Shown: positions 1 to 5,511 of the stretch, one piece after another
How the letters are laid out: each line of letters opens with the position of its first letter
How positions within the stretch are numbered: the first letter of the stretch is position 1
NCBI GenBank assembly: GCA_023386795.1
Contig: JAEWJB010000004.1
Span: forward strand, 1-5,644
Direction of reading: 5' to 3'
Source: Pseudomonadota bacterium
Lineage (GTDB): Bacteria > Pseudomonadota > Gammaproteobacteria > Xanthomonadales > Xanthomonadaceae
Length of the DNA stretch: 5,644 bases
Notes under the pieces: model-generated
Databases searched by the model: none
The model's input: the letters and a program-made list of their open reading frames with translations, nothing else
What the model was told of the DNA's origin: nothing
Program-made: the position numbers and the translations under genes

Positions 1-2117
1 GTACCGAGAAGGTCGTCAATGCCAAGGGCGAGACCATCGACCAGAAGTCGATGAACTCGCTGTACATCATGGCCGACTCCGGTGCGCGTGGTAGCCAGGC
101 GCAGATCCGCCAGCTGGCCGGCATGCGCGGCCTGATGGCCCGCCCGGACGGCTCGATCATCGAGACGCCCATCAAGGCGAACTTCCGCGAAGGCCTGAAC
201 GTGCAGGAGTACTTCAACTCCACCCACGGTGCCCGTAAGGGTCTGGCCGATACCGCGCTGAAGACCGCCAACTCCGGTTACCTGACCCGCCGCCTCGTCG
301 ACGTGGCGCAGGACGTGGTGATCACCGAGGTCGACTGCGGCACCGTCGAAGGCCTCACCATGACCCCGATCGTGGAAGGCGGCGACGTGGTCGAGCCGCT
401 GAAGGACCGCGTGCTGGGCCGCGTCGTGGCCGAGGACGTGTTCCTGCCGGGCAACGACGAGGAGCCGATCGTCACCCGCAACACCCTGCTCGACGAGCAG
501 TGGGTCGCCAAGCTGGAAGAGGCGAGCGTGCAGTCGATCAAGGTCCGCTCGACCATCACCTGCGAATCGCCGTTCGGCGTGTGCGCGCACTGCTATGGTC
601 GCGACCTGGCCCGTGGCCACCTCGTCAACATCGGCGAAGCGGTCGGCGTCATCGCCGCGCAGTCGATCGGTGAGCCGGGTACCCAGCTGACCATGCGTAC
701 GTTCCACATCGGTGGTGCGGCGTCGCGTGCTGCGGCGGTGGACAACATCACCGTCAAGACCACCGGTTCGGTGAAGTTCACCAACCTCAAGTCGGTCGAG
801 CATGCGAACGGCACGCTGGTCGCGGTTTCGCGTTCGGGCGAAATCTCCGTGCTCGATGCCCATGGCCGCGAGCGCGAGCGCTACAAGCTGCCGTACGGCG
901 CCAACATCTCGGTCAAGGACGCCGCCGAGATCAAGGCCGGCCAGACCGTGGCGAACTGGGATCCGCATAACCACCCGATCGTGTCGGAAGTGGCCGGCTT
1001 CATCCGCTTCGTGGACTTCATCGATGGCGTGACCGTCATCGAGAAGACCGACGAGCTGACCGGCCTGGCCTCGCGCGAGATCACCGATCCGAAGCGTCGC
1101 GGCTCGCAGGGCAAGGACCTGCGTCCGCTGGTGCGCATCGTCGACGCCAAGGGCAATGACCTGTCGATCCCGGGCACCGACCTGCCGGCGCAGTACCTGC
1201 TGCCGCCGCGCTCGATCGTCAACCTGCAGGACGGCGCCGCCGTCGGTGTGGGTGACGTGGTCGCCAAGATCCCGCAGGAAGCGTCCAAGACCCGCGACAT
1301 CACCGGTGGTCTGCCGCGCGTGGCCGACCTGTTCGAAGCGCGCAAGCCGAAGGATCCGGCGATCCTGGCCGAGCGTTCGGGCGTGATCAGCTTCGGCAAG
1401 GACACCAAGGGCAAGCAGCGCCTGATCATCAAGGACACCGACGGTAGCGAGCACGAAGAGCTGATTCCGAAGTACCGCCAGATCATCGTGTTCGAAGGTG
1501 AGCACGTGACCAAGGGTGAGACCGTGGTGGACGGCGAGCCGAGCCCGCAGGACATCCTGCGCCTGCTGGGTGTCGAGCCGCTGGCCGCTTACCTGGTCAA
1601 GGAAATCCAGGACGTGTATCGCCTGCAGGGCGTGAAGATCAACGACAAGCACATCGAGGTGATCACCCGCCAGATGCTGCGCAAGGTCGAGATCACCGAC
1701 CAGGGCAACAGCAAGTTCCTGAATGGCGAGCAGGCCGAGCGCCAGCGCGTCATCGAGGAAAATGCCCGCCTGGCCGCCCGCAACGAGCTGCCAGCCAAGT
1801 TCGATCCGGTGTTGCTGGGCATCACCAAGGCCTCGCTGGCGACCGAGTCGTTCATCTCGGCGGCGTCGTTCCAGGAAACCACCCGCGTCCTCACCGAGGC
1901 GGCGGTCCGGGGTACCAGCGACAACCTGCGCGGCCTGAAGGAAAACGTGATCGTCGGCCGCCTGATCCCGGCCGGTACCGGTCTGGCGTACCACAGCCAG
2001 CGCCGTCGCGGCGCGACCGGTCTGACCGAGTCGGAAATGGAAACCCTGGCCGGCACCGCGCCGGTTGCCGAAACCACCGCTCCGGCGGCGGTCGAGGCGG
2101 GCTCCGACGAGGAGTAA
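1..2117 (+). CDS. rpoC: DNA-directed RNA polymerase subunit beta' (C-terminal half, 5' end outside window)
   Basis: This is the largest catalytic subunit of RNA polymerase. About 704 codons are visible, read from base 3, and the N-terminal half (clamp, first zinc site, catalytic NADFDGD) lies upstream of the window. What remains lines up with roughly residue 703 to the end of the 1407-residue E. coli protein. In order I see: the GARGS region near base 80; the bridge helix (NVQEYFNSTHGARKGLAD onward, about 198-300); the second zinc site with Cys codons at 336, 561, 582 and 591 (CX6CX2C at the end); the trigger-loop first half with QLTMRTFHIGG (about 684-716); a beta-rich insertion typical of proteobacterial beta' (about 730-1290); the trigger-loop second half with TRDITGGLPRVADLFEARKP (about 1290-1350); and the C-terminal region ending near LIPAGTGLAYH. 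The last 25 or so residues are an Ala/Pro/Glu-rich acidic tail ending SDEE. No frameshift or missing key residue is visible. The gene is conventionally the last of rplKAJL-rpoBC. Confidence 0.98.
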   Translation, partial: TEKVVNAKGETIDQKSMNSLYIMADSGARGSQAQIRQLAGMRGLMARPDGSIIETPIKANFREGLNVQEYFNSTHGARKGLADTALKTANSGYLTRRLVDVAQDVVITEVDCGTVEGLTMTPIVEGGDVVEPLKDRVLGRVVAEDVFLPGNDEEPIVTRNTLLDEQWVAKLEEASVQSIKVRSTITCESPFGVCAHCYGRDLARGHLVNIGEAVGVIAAQSIGEPGTQLTMRTFHIGGAASRAAAVDNITVKTTGSVKFTNLKSVEHANGTLVAVSRSGEISVLDAHGRERERYKLPYGANISVKDAAEIKAGQTVANWDPHNHPIVSEVAGFIRFVDFIDGVTVIEKTDELTGLASREITDPKRRGSQGKDLRPLVRIVDAKGNDLSIPGTDLPAQYLLPPRSIVNLQDGAAVGVGDVVAKIPQEASKTRDITGGLPRVADLFEARKPKDPAILAERSGVISFGKDTKGKQRLIIKDTDGSEHEELIPKYRQIIVFEGEHVTKGETVVDGEPSPQDILRLLGVEPLAAYLVKEIQDVYRLQGVKINDKHIEVITRQMLRKVEITDQGNSKFLNGEQAERQRVIEENARLAARNELPAKFDPVLLGITKASLATESFISAASFQETTRVLTEAAVRGTSDNLRGLKENVIVGRLIPAGTGLAYHSQRRRGATGLTESEMETLAGTAPVAETTAPAAVEAGSDEE

Positions 2118-2124
2118 GCAAGCC

Positions 2125-2157
2125 GTCCTGGCATGGCTGAACAGGCCATGCCAGGAC
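2125..2157 (+). terminator. Perfect 13-bp hairpin after rpoC, terminator-like but without a T-tract
   Basis: The arms GTCCTGGCATGGC (2125-2137) and GCCATGCCAGGAC (2145-2157) are exact reverse complements around a 7-base loop, starting 8 bases after the rpoC stop. The position suits the 3' end of the rpoBC transcript. The bases after it are purine-rich (AGTCAGGAGGAGGG) with no run of T. It is therefore not a textbook intrinsic terminator. It may stabilise or mark a processed 3' end, allow partial termination, or be followed by Rho-dependent termination. The hairpin is directly visible; the function is inferred. Confidence 0.6.
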
Positions 2158-2228
2158 AGTCAGGAGGAGGGCAGGAGGCCTTCCGTTTTCCAGGCCCCGG
2201 ATGGGCCAGCAGGCCGGAAACCCTTCGG

Positions 2229-2258
2229 TTGACGGGAATTTGACCTGCCAGCTATACT
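2229..2258 (+). promoter_or_regulatory. Predicted sigma70-type promoter for the str operon
   Basis: TTGACG (2229-2234) matches the -35 consensus at five of six positions. TATACT (2253-2258) matches the -10 at five of six positions, and the spacer is 18 bases. Transcription would start near 2265, giving a leader of about 75 bases before rpsL. The stretch just after the -10 (CCCGCCT) is GC-rich, as in discriminators of promoters repressed by ppGpp in stable RNA and ribosomal protein operons; that link is inference. A second TTGACC at 2240-2245 is only 7 bases from the -10 and cannot serve as its -35 element. Confidence 0.72.
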
Positions 2259-2267
2259 CCCGCCTCT

Positions 2268-2300
2268 CGGCAGGCCGGCCTTTCGGCCTGTCGTCGTTTT
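2268..2300 (+). promoter_or_regulatory. Leader hairpin with short T-run upstream of rpsL (attenuator-like)
   Basis: Bases 2268-2277 (CGGCAGGCCG) pair with 2284-2293 (CGGCCTGTCG) in a 10-bp stem with one G-U pair and a 6-base loop. TCG and four T (2297-2300) follow. It would form at the very 5' end of the predicted rpsL transcript. It resembles a weak intrinsic terminator or attenuator, or a 5' stability hairpin. The T-run is short and offset from the stem, so efficient termination is doubtful. Confidence 0.5.
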
Positions 2301-2303
2301 CAT

Positions 2304-2321
2304 GAGGGTCCGACGACCCTC
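2304..2321 (+). promoter_or_regulatory. Second leader hairpin upstream of rpsL
   Basis: GAGGGTC (2304-2310) pairs exactly with GACCCTC (2315-2321) around a CGAC loop, ending 19 bases before the rpsL ATG. It sits just upstream of the weak ribosome-binding region (AGAAGAA, 2327-2333). Its right arm and loop contain CGACGAC (2311-2317), which can pair instead with GTCGTCG (2290-2296) from the first leader hairpin. The structure is read by eye; any role in controlling rpsL translation is inference. Confidence 0.45.
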
Positions 2322-2340
2322 CATTCAGAAGAATCCACTG

Positions 2341-2715
2341 ATGGCGACTATCAATCAGCTGGTCCGCAAGCCTCGGCAAGCGACCACCTACAAGAGTGCC
2401 TCCCCGGCGCTGGACAAGTGTCCGCAGCGTCGTGGCGTGTGCACGCGCGTCTACACCACCACCCCGAAGAAGCCGAACTCGGCCCTCCGCAAGGTTGCAA
2501 AGGTTCGCCTGACCAACCAGGAAGAGGTCATCAGCTACATCGGCGGCGAAGGCCACAACCTGCAGGAGCACTCCGTGGTCCTGATCCGCGGTGGCCGCGT
2601 CAAGGATCTGCCGGGTGTCCGTTACCACACCGTTCGTGGTTCGCTCGACGCCGCTGGCGTTGCCAAGCGCCGCCAGGGCCGTTCGAAGTACGGCGCCAAG
2701 CGCCCGAAGAGCTAA
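2341..2715 (+). CDS. rpsL: 30S ribosomal protein S12
   Basis: S12 sits at the decoding centre of the 30S subunit, contacts 16S rRNA helices h18 and h44, and influences accuracy of tRNA selection. The 124-residue product equals the E. coli length. It keeps the family signature TTTPKKPNSALRKV (residues 39-52), IGGEGHNLQEHS (67-78) and RGGRVKDLPGVRYHTVRG (83-100), and ends KYGAKRPKS. Lys43, Lys88 and Pro91, where streptomycin-resistance changes are known in other bacteria, are wild type, so a streptomycin-sensitive S12 is predicted. Asp89 is the residue that RimO methylthiolates in E. coli. I chose ATG 2341 because MATINQLVRKPRQ is the conserved N-terminus; an in-frame ATG at 2302 would add 13 unconserved residues and has no ribosome-binding site. 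The site before 2341 is weak (AGAAG). It is the first gene of the str operon. Confidence 0.98.
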   Translation: MATINQLVRKPRQATTYKSASPALDKCPQRRGVCTRVYTTTPKKPNSALRKVAKVRLTNQEEVISYIGGEGHNLQEHSVVLIRGGRVKDLPGVRYHTVRGSLDAAGVAKRRQGRSKYGAKRPKS

Positions 2716-2718
2716 GGA
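2714..2718 (+). promoter_or_regulatory. Ribosome-binding site for rpsG overlapping the rpsL stop
   Basis: AAGGA (2714-2718) lies 9 bases before the rpsG ATG and shares two bases with the rpsL TAA (2713-2715). This tight arrangement favours translational coupling of S7 to S12 synthesis. Confidence 0.7.
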
Positions 2719-2727
2719 AATCAACTA

Positions 2728-3195
2728 ATGTCCCGTAAAGGTTCTACTCCGCAGCGCACCGTCCTGCCTGATCCCAAGCATGGCAGCGAAACCATTGCCC
2801 GCTTCATCAACATGGTGATGCAGTCTGGCAAGAAGTCGGTTGCAGAGAAAATCGTGTATGGCGCTATGGACGTCATCGGCGAAAAGAATCCGAACGCCAT
2901 TGATCTGGTGCAGAAGGCACTGGACAACGTGGCACCGACCGTTGAGGTCAAGTCGCGTCGCGTCGGCGGCGCTACTTACCAGGTTCCGGTCGAAGTTCGC
3001 GCCTCTCGCCGTATGGCCCTTGCCATGCGTTGGCTGATCGATTCCGCCCGCAAGCGCGGCGAGAACACGATGCCGCGCAAGCTGGCTGCCGAACTCCTGG
3101 ACGCCTCGGAAAACCGCGGCGGTGCCATCAAGAAGCGTGAAGAAACCCACCGTATGGCGGAAGCGAACAAGGCCTTCGCGCATTACCGCTGGTGA
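2728..3195 (+). CDS. rpsG: 30S ribosomal protein S7
   Basis: S7 is a primary assembly protein of the 30S head. It binds the 3' major domain of 16S rRNA and lies near the E-site tRNA and mRNA exit. The product has 155 residues, normal for the family. It has the N-terminal LPDPKHGSETIARFINMVM block (about 13-31), the beta-hairpin segment KSRRVGGATYQVPVEV (75-90), ALAMRWLIDSARKRG (97-111) and the conserved C-terminus HRMAEANKAFAHYRW (141-155). The ATG at 2728 gives the usual N-terminus and has a good ribosome-binding site. The gap from rpsL is only 12 bases, whereas in E. coli the corresponding gap is much longer and holds the site where S7 represses its own translation. That control must work differently here or be absent. 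The next gene, fusA, follows after 140 bases. Confidence 0.98.
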   Translation: MSRKGSTPQRTVLPDPKHGSETIARFINMVMQSGKKSVAEKIVYGAMDVIGEKNPNAIDLVQKALDNVAPTVEVKSRRVGGATYQVPVEVRASRRMALAMRWLIDSARKRGENTMPRKLAAELLDASENRGGAIKKREETHRMAEANKAFAHYRW

Positions 3196-3200
3196 GGTCG

Positions 3201-3222
3201 GGGGCCTTGGAAACGAGGCCCT
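3201..3222 (+). other. Hairpin 1 of rpsG-fusA spacer, GAAA tetraloop
   Basis: Bases 3201-3209 (GGGGCCTTG) pair with 3214-3222 (CGAGGCCCT) in a 9-bp stem with two G-U pairs, closed by a GAAA tetraloop. It begins 5 bases after the rpsG stop. It may define or protect the 3' end of an rpsL-rpsG message. No T-run follows, so it is not a plain intrinsic terminator. Confidence 0.55.
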
Positions 3223-3223
3223 G

Positions 3224-3243
3224 CAGCACCATATGAGGTGCTG
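3224..3243 (+). other. Hairpin 2 of rpsG-fusA spacer
   Basis: CAGCACC (3224-3230) and GGTGCTG (3237-3243) are exact reverse complements around a 6-base ATATGA loop. It follows hairpin 1 by one base, so the two could stack coaxially. No function is recognised. Confidence 0.5.
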
Positions 3244-3249
3244 AACATC

Positions 3250-3268
3250 GTGGCGCGCAGCGCGCCAC
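3250..3268 (+). other. Hairpin 3 of rpsG-fusA spacer
   Basis: GTGGCGCG (3250-3257) and CGCGCCAC (3261-3268) are exact reverse complements around CAG. Six A follow on this strand (3269-3274), so it does not terminate forward transcription. Confidence 0.5.
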
Positions 3269-3303
3269 AAAAAACCCGAAGGCCGCCGAAAGGCGGCGTT
3301 CGG
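3269..3303 (-). terminator. Intrinsic terminator on the minus strand (antisense to the operon); also hairpin 4
   Basis: On the minus strand CCGAA-C-GCCGCC, a TTTC loop, GGCGGC-C-TTCGG form an 11-bp GC-rich stem with one mismatch (3303 to 3276). One G and then six T (3274-3269) follow. That is the classic form of a Rho-independent terminator for transcription running from fusA towards rpsG. On the + strand the same bases form a hairpin with a GAAA tetraloop (3288-3291) but no T-run, so forward termination is not expected. No gene on the minus strand ends here, so its purpose is unclear; it could stop antisense transcripts from entering rpsG and rpsL. Confidence 0.6.
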
Positions 3304-3324
3304 CCATCCGAAATCCGAGAAATT

Positions 3325-3330
3325 GAGAGG
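3325..3330 (+). promoter_or_regulatory. Ribosome-binding site deciding the fusA GTG start
   Basis: GAGAGG (3325-3330) lies 5 bases before GTG 3336. An in-frame TGA at 3324-3326 overlaps it, so no start further upstream is possible. Confidence 0.7.
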
Positions 3331-3335
3331 CTCCC

Positions 3336-5459
3336 GTGGCCCGTACCACTCCCATCGAGCGTTACCGCAATTTCGGCATCATGGCCCACATCGATGCCGG
3401 CAAGACCACCACGTCCGAGCGCATCCTGTTCTACACCGGCGTCAGCCACAAGATCGGTGAAGTGCACGACGGCGCCGCCACCATGGACTGGATGGAGCAG
3501 GAGCAGGAGCGTGGCATCACGATCCAGTCCGCTGCCACCACCGCGTTCTGGAAGGGCATGGACAAGTCCCTGCCGGAGCACCGCTTCAACATCATCGACA
3601 CCCCCGGGCACGTCGACTTCACCATCGAAGTCGAGCGTTCGCTGCGCGTGCTTGACGGCGCGGTGTTCGTGCTGTGCGCCGTCGGCGGCGTCCAGCCGCA
3701 GTCGGAAACCGTGTGGCGCCAGGCCAACCGTTACCACGTGCCGCGCATCGCGTTCGTCAACAAGATGGACCGCACCGGCGCGAACTTCGACAAGGTCGTT
3801 GGCCAGCTGAAGGCGCGCCTTGGCGCGGTGCCGGTGCCGATGCAGGTGCCGATCGGCGCCGAGGACGGCTTCGAGGGCGTGGTCGACCTGCTGAAGATGA
3901 AGGCCATCCATTGGGATGCCGCTTCGCAGGGCACCGTGTTCGAGTATCGCGACATCCCGGCGGACCTGGTCGAGAAGGCGAACGAAGCCCGTGCCTACAT
4001 GGTCGAGTCGGCCGCGGAAGCCAACGAAGAGCTGATGGAAAAGTACCTGGGCGGCGAAGAGCTGACCGAGGCTGAGATCATCGAGGCCCTGCGTGTGCGC
4101 ACGCTGGCCACCGAGATCGTTCCGATGTTCTGTGGCTCGGCGTTCAAGAACAAGGGCGTCCAGGCGATGCTCGACGGCGTCGTGCGCCTGTTGCCGTCGC
4201 CGGTCGACGTGCCGCCGGTGACCGGTACCGACGTCGATGACGAGACCAAGCAGCTGACCCGTCAGTCGGACGACAAGGCGCCGTTCTCCTCGCTCGCGTT
4301 CAAGATCATCACCGACCCGTTCGTGGGCGCGCTGACGTTCTTCCGCGTGTACTCGGGCGTGCTCAATGCCGGCGACCAGGTGCTGAACTCGGTCAAGGGC
4401 AAGAAGGAGCGCATCGGTCGTCTGCTGCAGATGCATTCGAACGACCGCACCGAGATCAAGGAAGTGCGTGCGGGCGACATCGCCGCTGCCGTGGGCCTGA
4501 AGGACGTCACCACCGGTGACACCATGTGCTCGCTGGACCACCCGATCATCCTGGAACGCATGGTGTTCCCGGAGCCGGTGATCTCGATGGCCGTGGAGCC
4601 GAAGACCAAGTCGGACCAGGAAAAGATGGGCATGGCCCTGGGCCGTCTGGCGCAGGAAGATCCCTCGTTCCGCGTCAAGACCGACGAGGAATCCGGCCAG
4701 ACCATCATCTCGGGCATGGGCGAGCTGCATCTGGACATCATCGTTGACCGCATGAAGCGCGAGTTCAACGTCGAGGCCAATGTCGGCAAGCCGCAGGTGG
4801 CGTATCGCGAAACGATCCAGGCTTCGGACGTCAAGTCGGACTACAAGCATGCCAAGCAGTCGGGCGGTAAGGGTCAGTACGGTCACGTCGTGATCGAGCT
4901 GTCGCCGGCCACCGAGGAAGACAAGCAGAACAAGGATTACAAGGACGACTTCCTGTTCGTCAACGACATCACCGGTGGTGTGATTCCGAAGGAATTCATC
5001 CCGTCCGTCGAAAAGGGCCTGCGCGAAACCATCACCAGCGGTCCGCTGGCTGGCTTCCCGGTCGTGGGCGTCAAGGTCAAGCTGGTGTTCGGCTCGTACC
5101 ATGACGTCGACTCGTCGGAAATGGCGTTCAAGCTGGCTGCCTCGATGGCGTTCAAGCAGGGCTTTGCGAAGGCCAAGCCGGTGCTGCTGGAGCCGATCAT
5201 GAAGGTCGAGATCGTGACCCCGGAGGATTACCTGGGTGACGTGATGGGCGACGTGAGCCGTCGTCGCGGCGTGCTGCAGGGTTCGGACGAAACGCCGTCG
5301 GGCAAGATCATCAACGCGATGATTCCGCTGGGCGAGATGTTTGGCTACGCGACCTCGCTGCGTTCGCAGACCCAGGGCCGCGCGACCTTCACGATGGAGT
5401 TCGACCACTACGAGCCGGCTCCGCAGAACATCGCCGACACCGTGATCAAGAAGGGCTGA
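3336..5459 (+). CDS. fusA: Translation elongation factor G (EF-G)
   Basis: EF-G is the GTPase that drives tRNA-mRNA translocation and, with ribosome recycling factor, subunit splitting. The 707-residue product is close to the 704 of E. coli. The G domain shows the P-loop AHIDAGKT (17-24), switch I RGITIQSA (59-66), DTPGH (88-92), NKMD (142-145) and GSA (267-269). Domain II follows around 300-400 (SSLAFKIITDPFVGALTFFRVYSG). Domain III contains MALGRLAQEDPSFRV and SGMGELHLDI. Domain IV carries the tip region SYHDVDSSEMAFKLA with His589, and domain V has the typical EPIMKVEIVTPEDYLGDVMGD. The start is GTG at 3336; a TGA four codons upstream excludes anything longer, and the next Met (residue 16) would remove the strand leading into the P-loop. 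It lies between rpsG and tuf, as in the classic str operon. No truncation or odd residue is seen. This is a canonical translocase, not the diverged EF-G2 or a tetracycline-protection type. Confidence 0.98.
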   Translation: MARTTPIERYRNFGIMAHIDAGKTTTSERILFYTGVSHKIGEVHDGAATMDWMEQEQERGITIQSAATTAFWKGMDKSLPEHRFNIIDTPGHVDFTIEVERSLRVLDGAVFVLCAVGGVQPQSETVWRQANRYHVPRIAFVNKMDRTGANFDKVVGQLKARLGAVPVPMQVPIGAEDGFEGVVDLLKMKAIHWDAASQGTVFEYRDIPADLVEKANEARAYMVESAAEANEELMEKYLGGEELTEAEIIEALRVRTLATEIVPMFCGSAFKNKGVQAMLDGVVRLLPSPVDVPPVTGTDVDDETKQLTRQSDDKAPFSSLAFKIITDPFVGALTFFRVYSGVLNAGDQVLNSVKGKKERIGRLLQMHSNDRTEIKEVRAGDIAAAVGLKDVTTGDTMCSLDHPIILERMVFPEPVISMAVEPKTKSDQEKMGMALGRLAQEDPSFRVKTDEESGQTIISGMGELHLDIIVDRMKREFNVEANVGKPQVAYRETIQASDVKSDYKHAKQSGGKGQYGHVVIELSPATEEDKQNKDYKDDFLFVNDITGGVIPKEFIPSVEKGLRETITSGPLAGFPVVGVKVKLVFGSYHDVDSSEMAFKLAASMAFKQGFAKAKPVLLEPIMKVEIVTPEDYLGDVMGDVSRRRGVLQGSDETPSGKIINAMIPLGEMFGYATSLRSQTQGRATFTMEFDHYEPAPQNIADTVIKKG

Positions 5460-5477
5460 GCGTAAGCTCAGTCCTTC
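5450..5477 (+). other. Hairpin across the fusA stop codon, GUAA tetraloop
   Basis: Bases 5450-5461 (GAAGGGCTGAGC) pair with 5466-5477 (GCTCAGTCCTTC) in a 12-bp stem with one G-U pair, closed by the GNRA-type loop GUAA. The fusA TGA (5457-5459) lies inside the left arm. A pyrimidine-rich stretch (CCCCTCTTCTTTC) follows, which is too poor in T for a strong intrinsic terminator. It may be a partial terminator, an RNA processing site or a 3' stabiliser separating fusA from tuf mRNA. Function is inferred. Confidence 0.55.
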
Positions 5478-5498
5478 CCCCTCTTCTTTCTGATATTC

Positions 5499-5502
5499 AA
5501 GG
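5499..5502 (+). promoter_or_regulatory. Ribosome-binding site for tuf
   Basis: AAGG (5499-5502) lies 9 bases before the tuf ATG in an otherwise AT-rich context (ATTCAAGGTATACAACA). The open, unpaired sequence suits very high translation of EF-Tu. Confidence 0.6.
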
Positions 5503-5511
5503 TATACAACA

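Noticed and set aside
881..1555. A 224-codon open frame on the minus strand inside rpoC
   Set aside because: It is a shadow of the well-conserved rpoC frame in GC-rich DNA. It has no ribosome-binding context and no recognisable family.
2193..2207. A 5-bp hairpin (GGCCC / GGGCC) between the rpoC hairpin and the promoter
   Set aside because: It is short, has no T-run or conserved context, and is easily expected by chance in GC-rich sequence.
2302..2340. An upstream in-frame ATG at 2302 that would extend S12 by 13 residues
   Set aside because: S12 begins conservatively at MATINQLVRKP. The extension has no ribosome-binding site and lies within the leader hairpins.
2340..2715. Possible streptomycin-resistant S12
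   Set aside because: Lys43, Lys88 and Pro91 are all the wild-type residues.
1891..2724. A 277-codon open frame on the minus strand crossing the rpoC-rpsL spacer
   Set aside because: It overlaps the end of rpoC and all of rpsL, runs through the promoter and leader, and its sequence is low in recognisable features. It is best explained as chance openness at high GC.
5503..5508. TATACA just before tuf as a -10 element for a separate tuf promoter
   Set aside because: No suitable -35 lies 16-19 bases upstream (that stretch is pyrimidine-rich), and transcription would start at or inside the tuf start codon.
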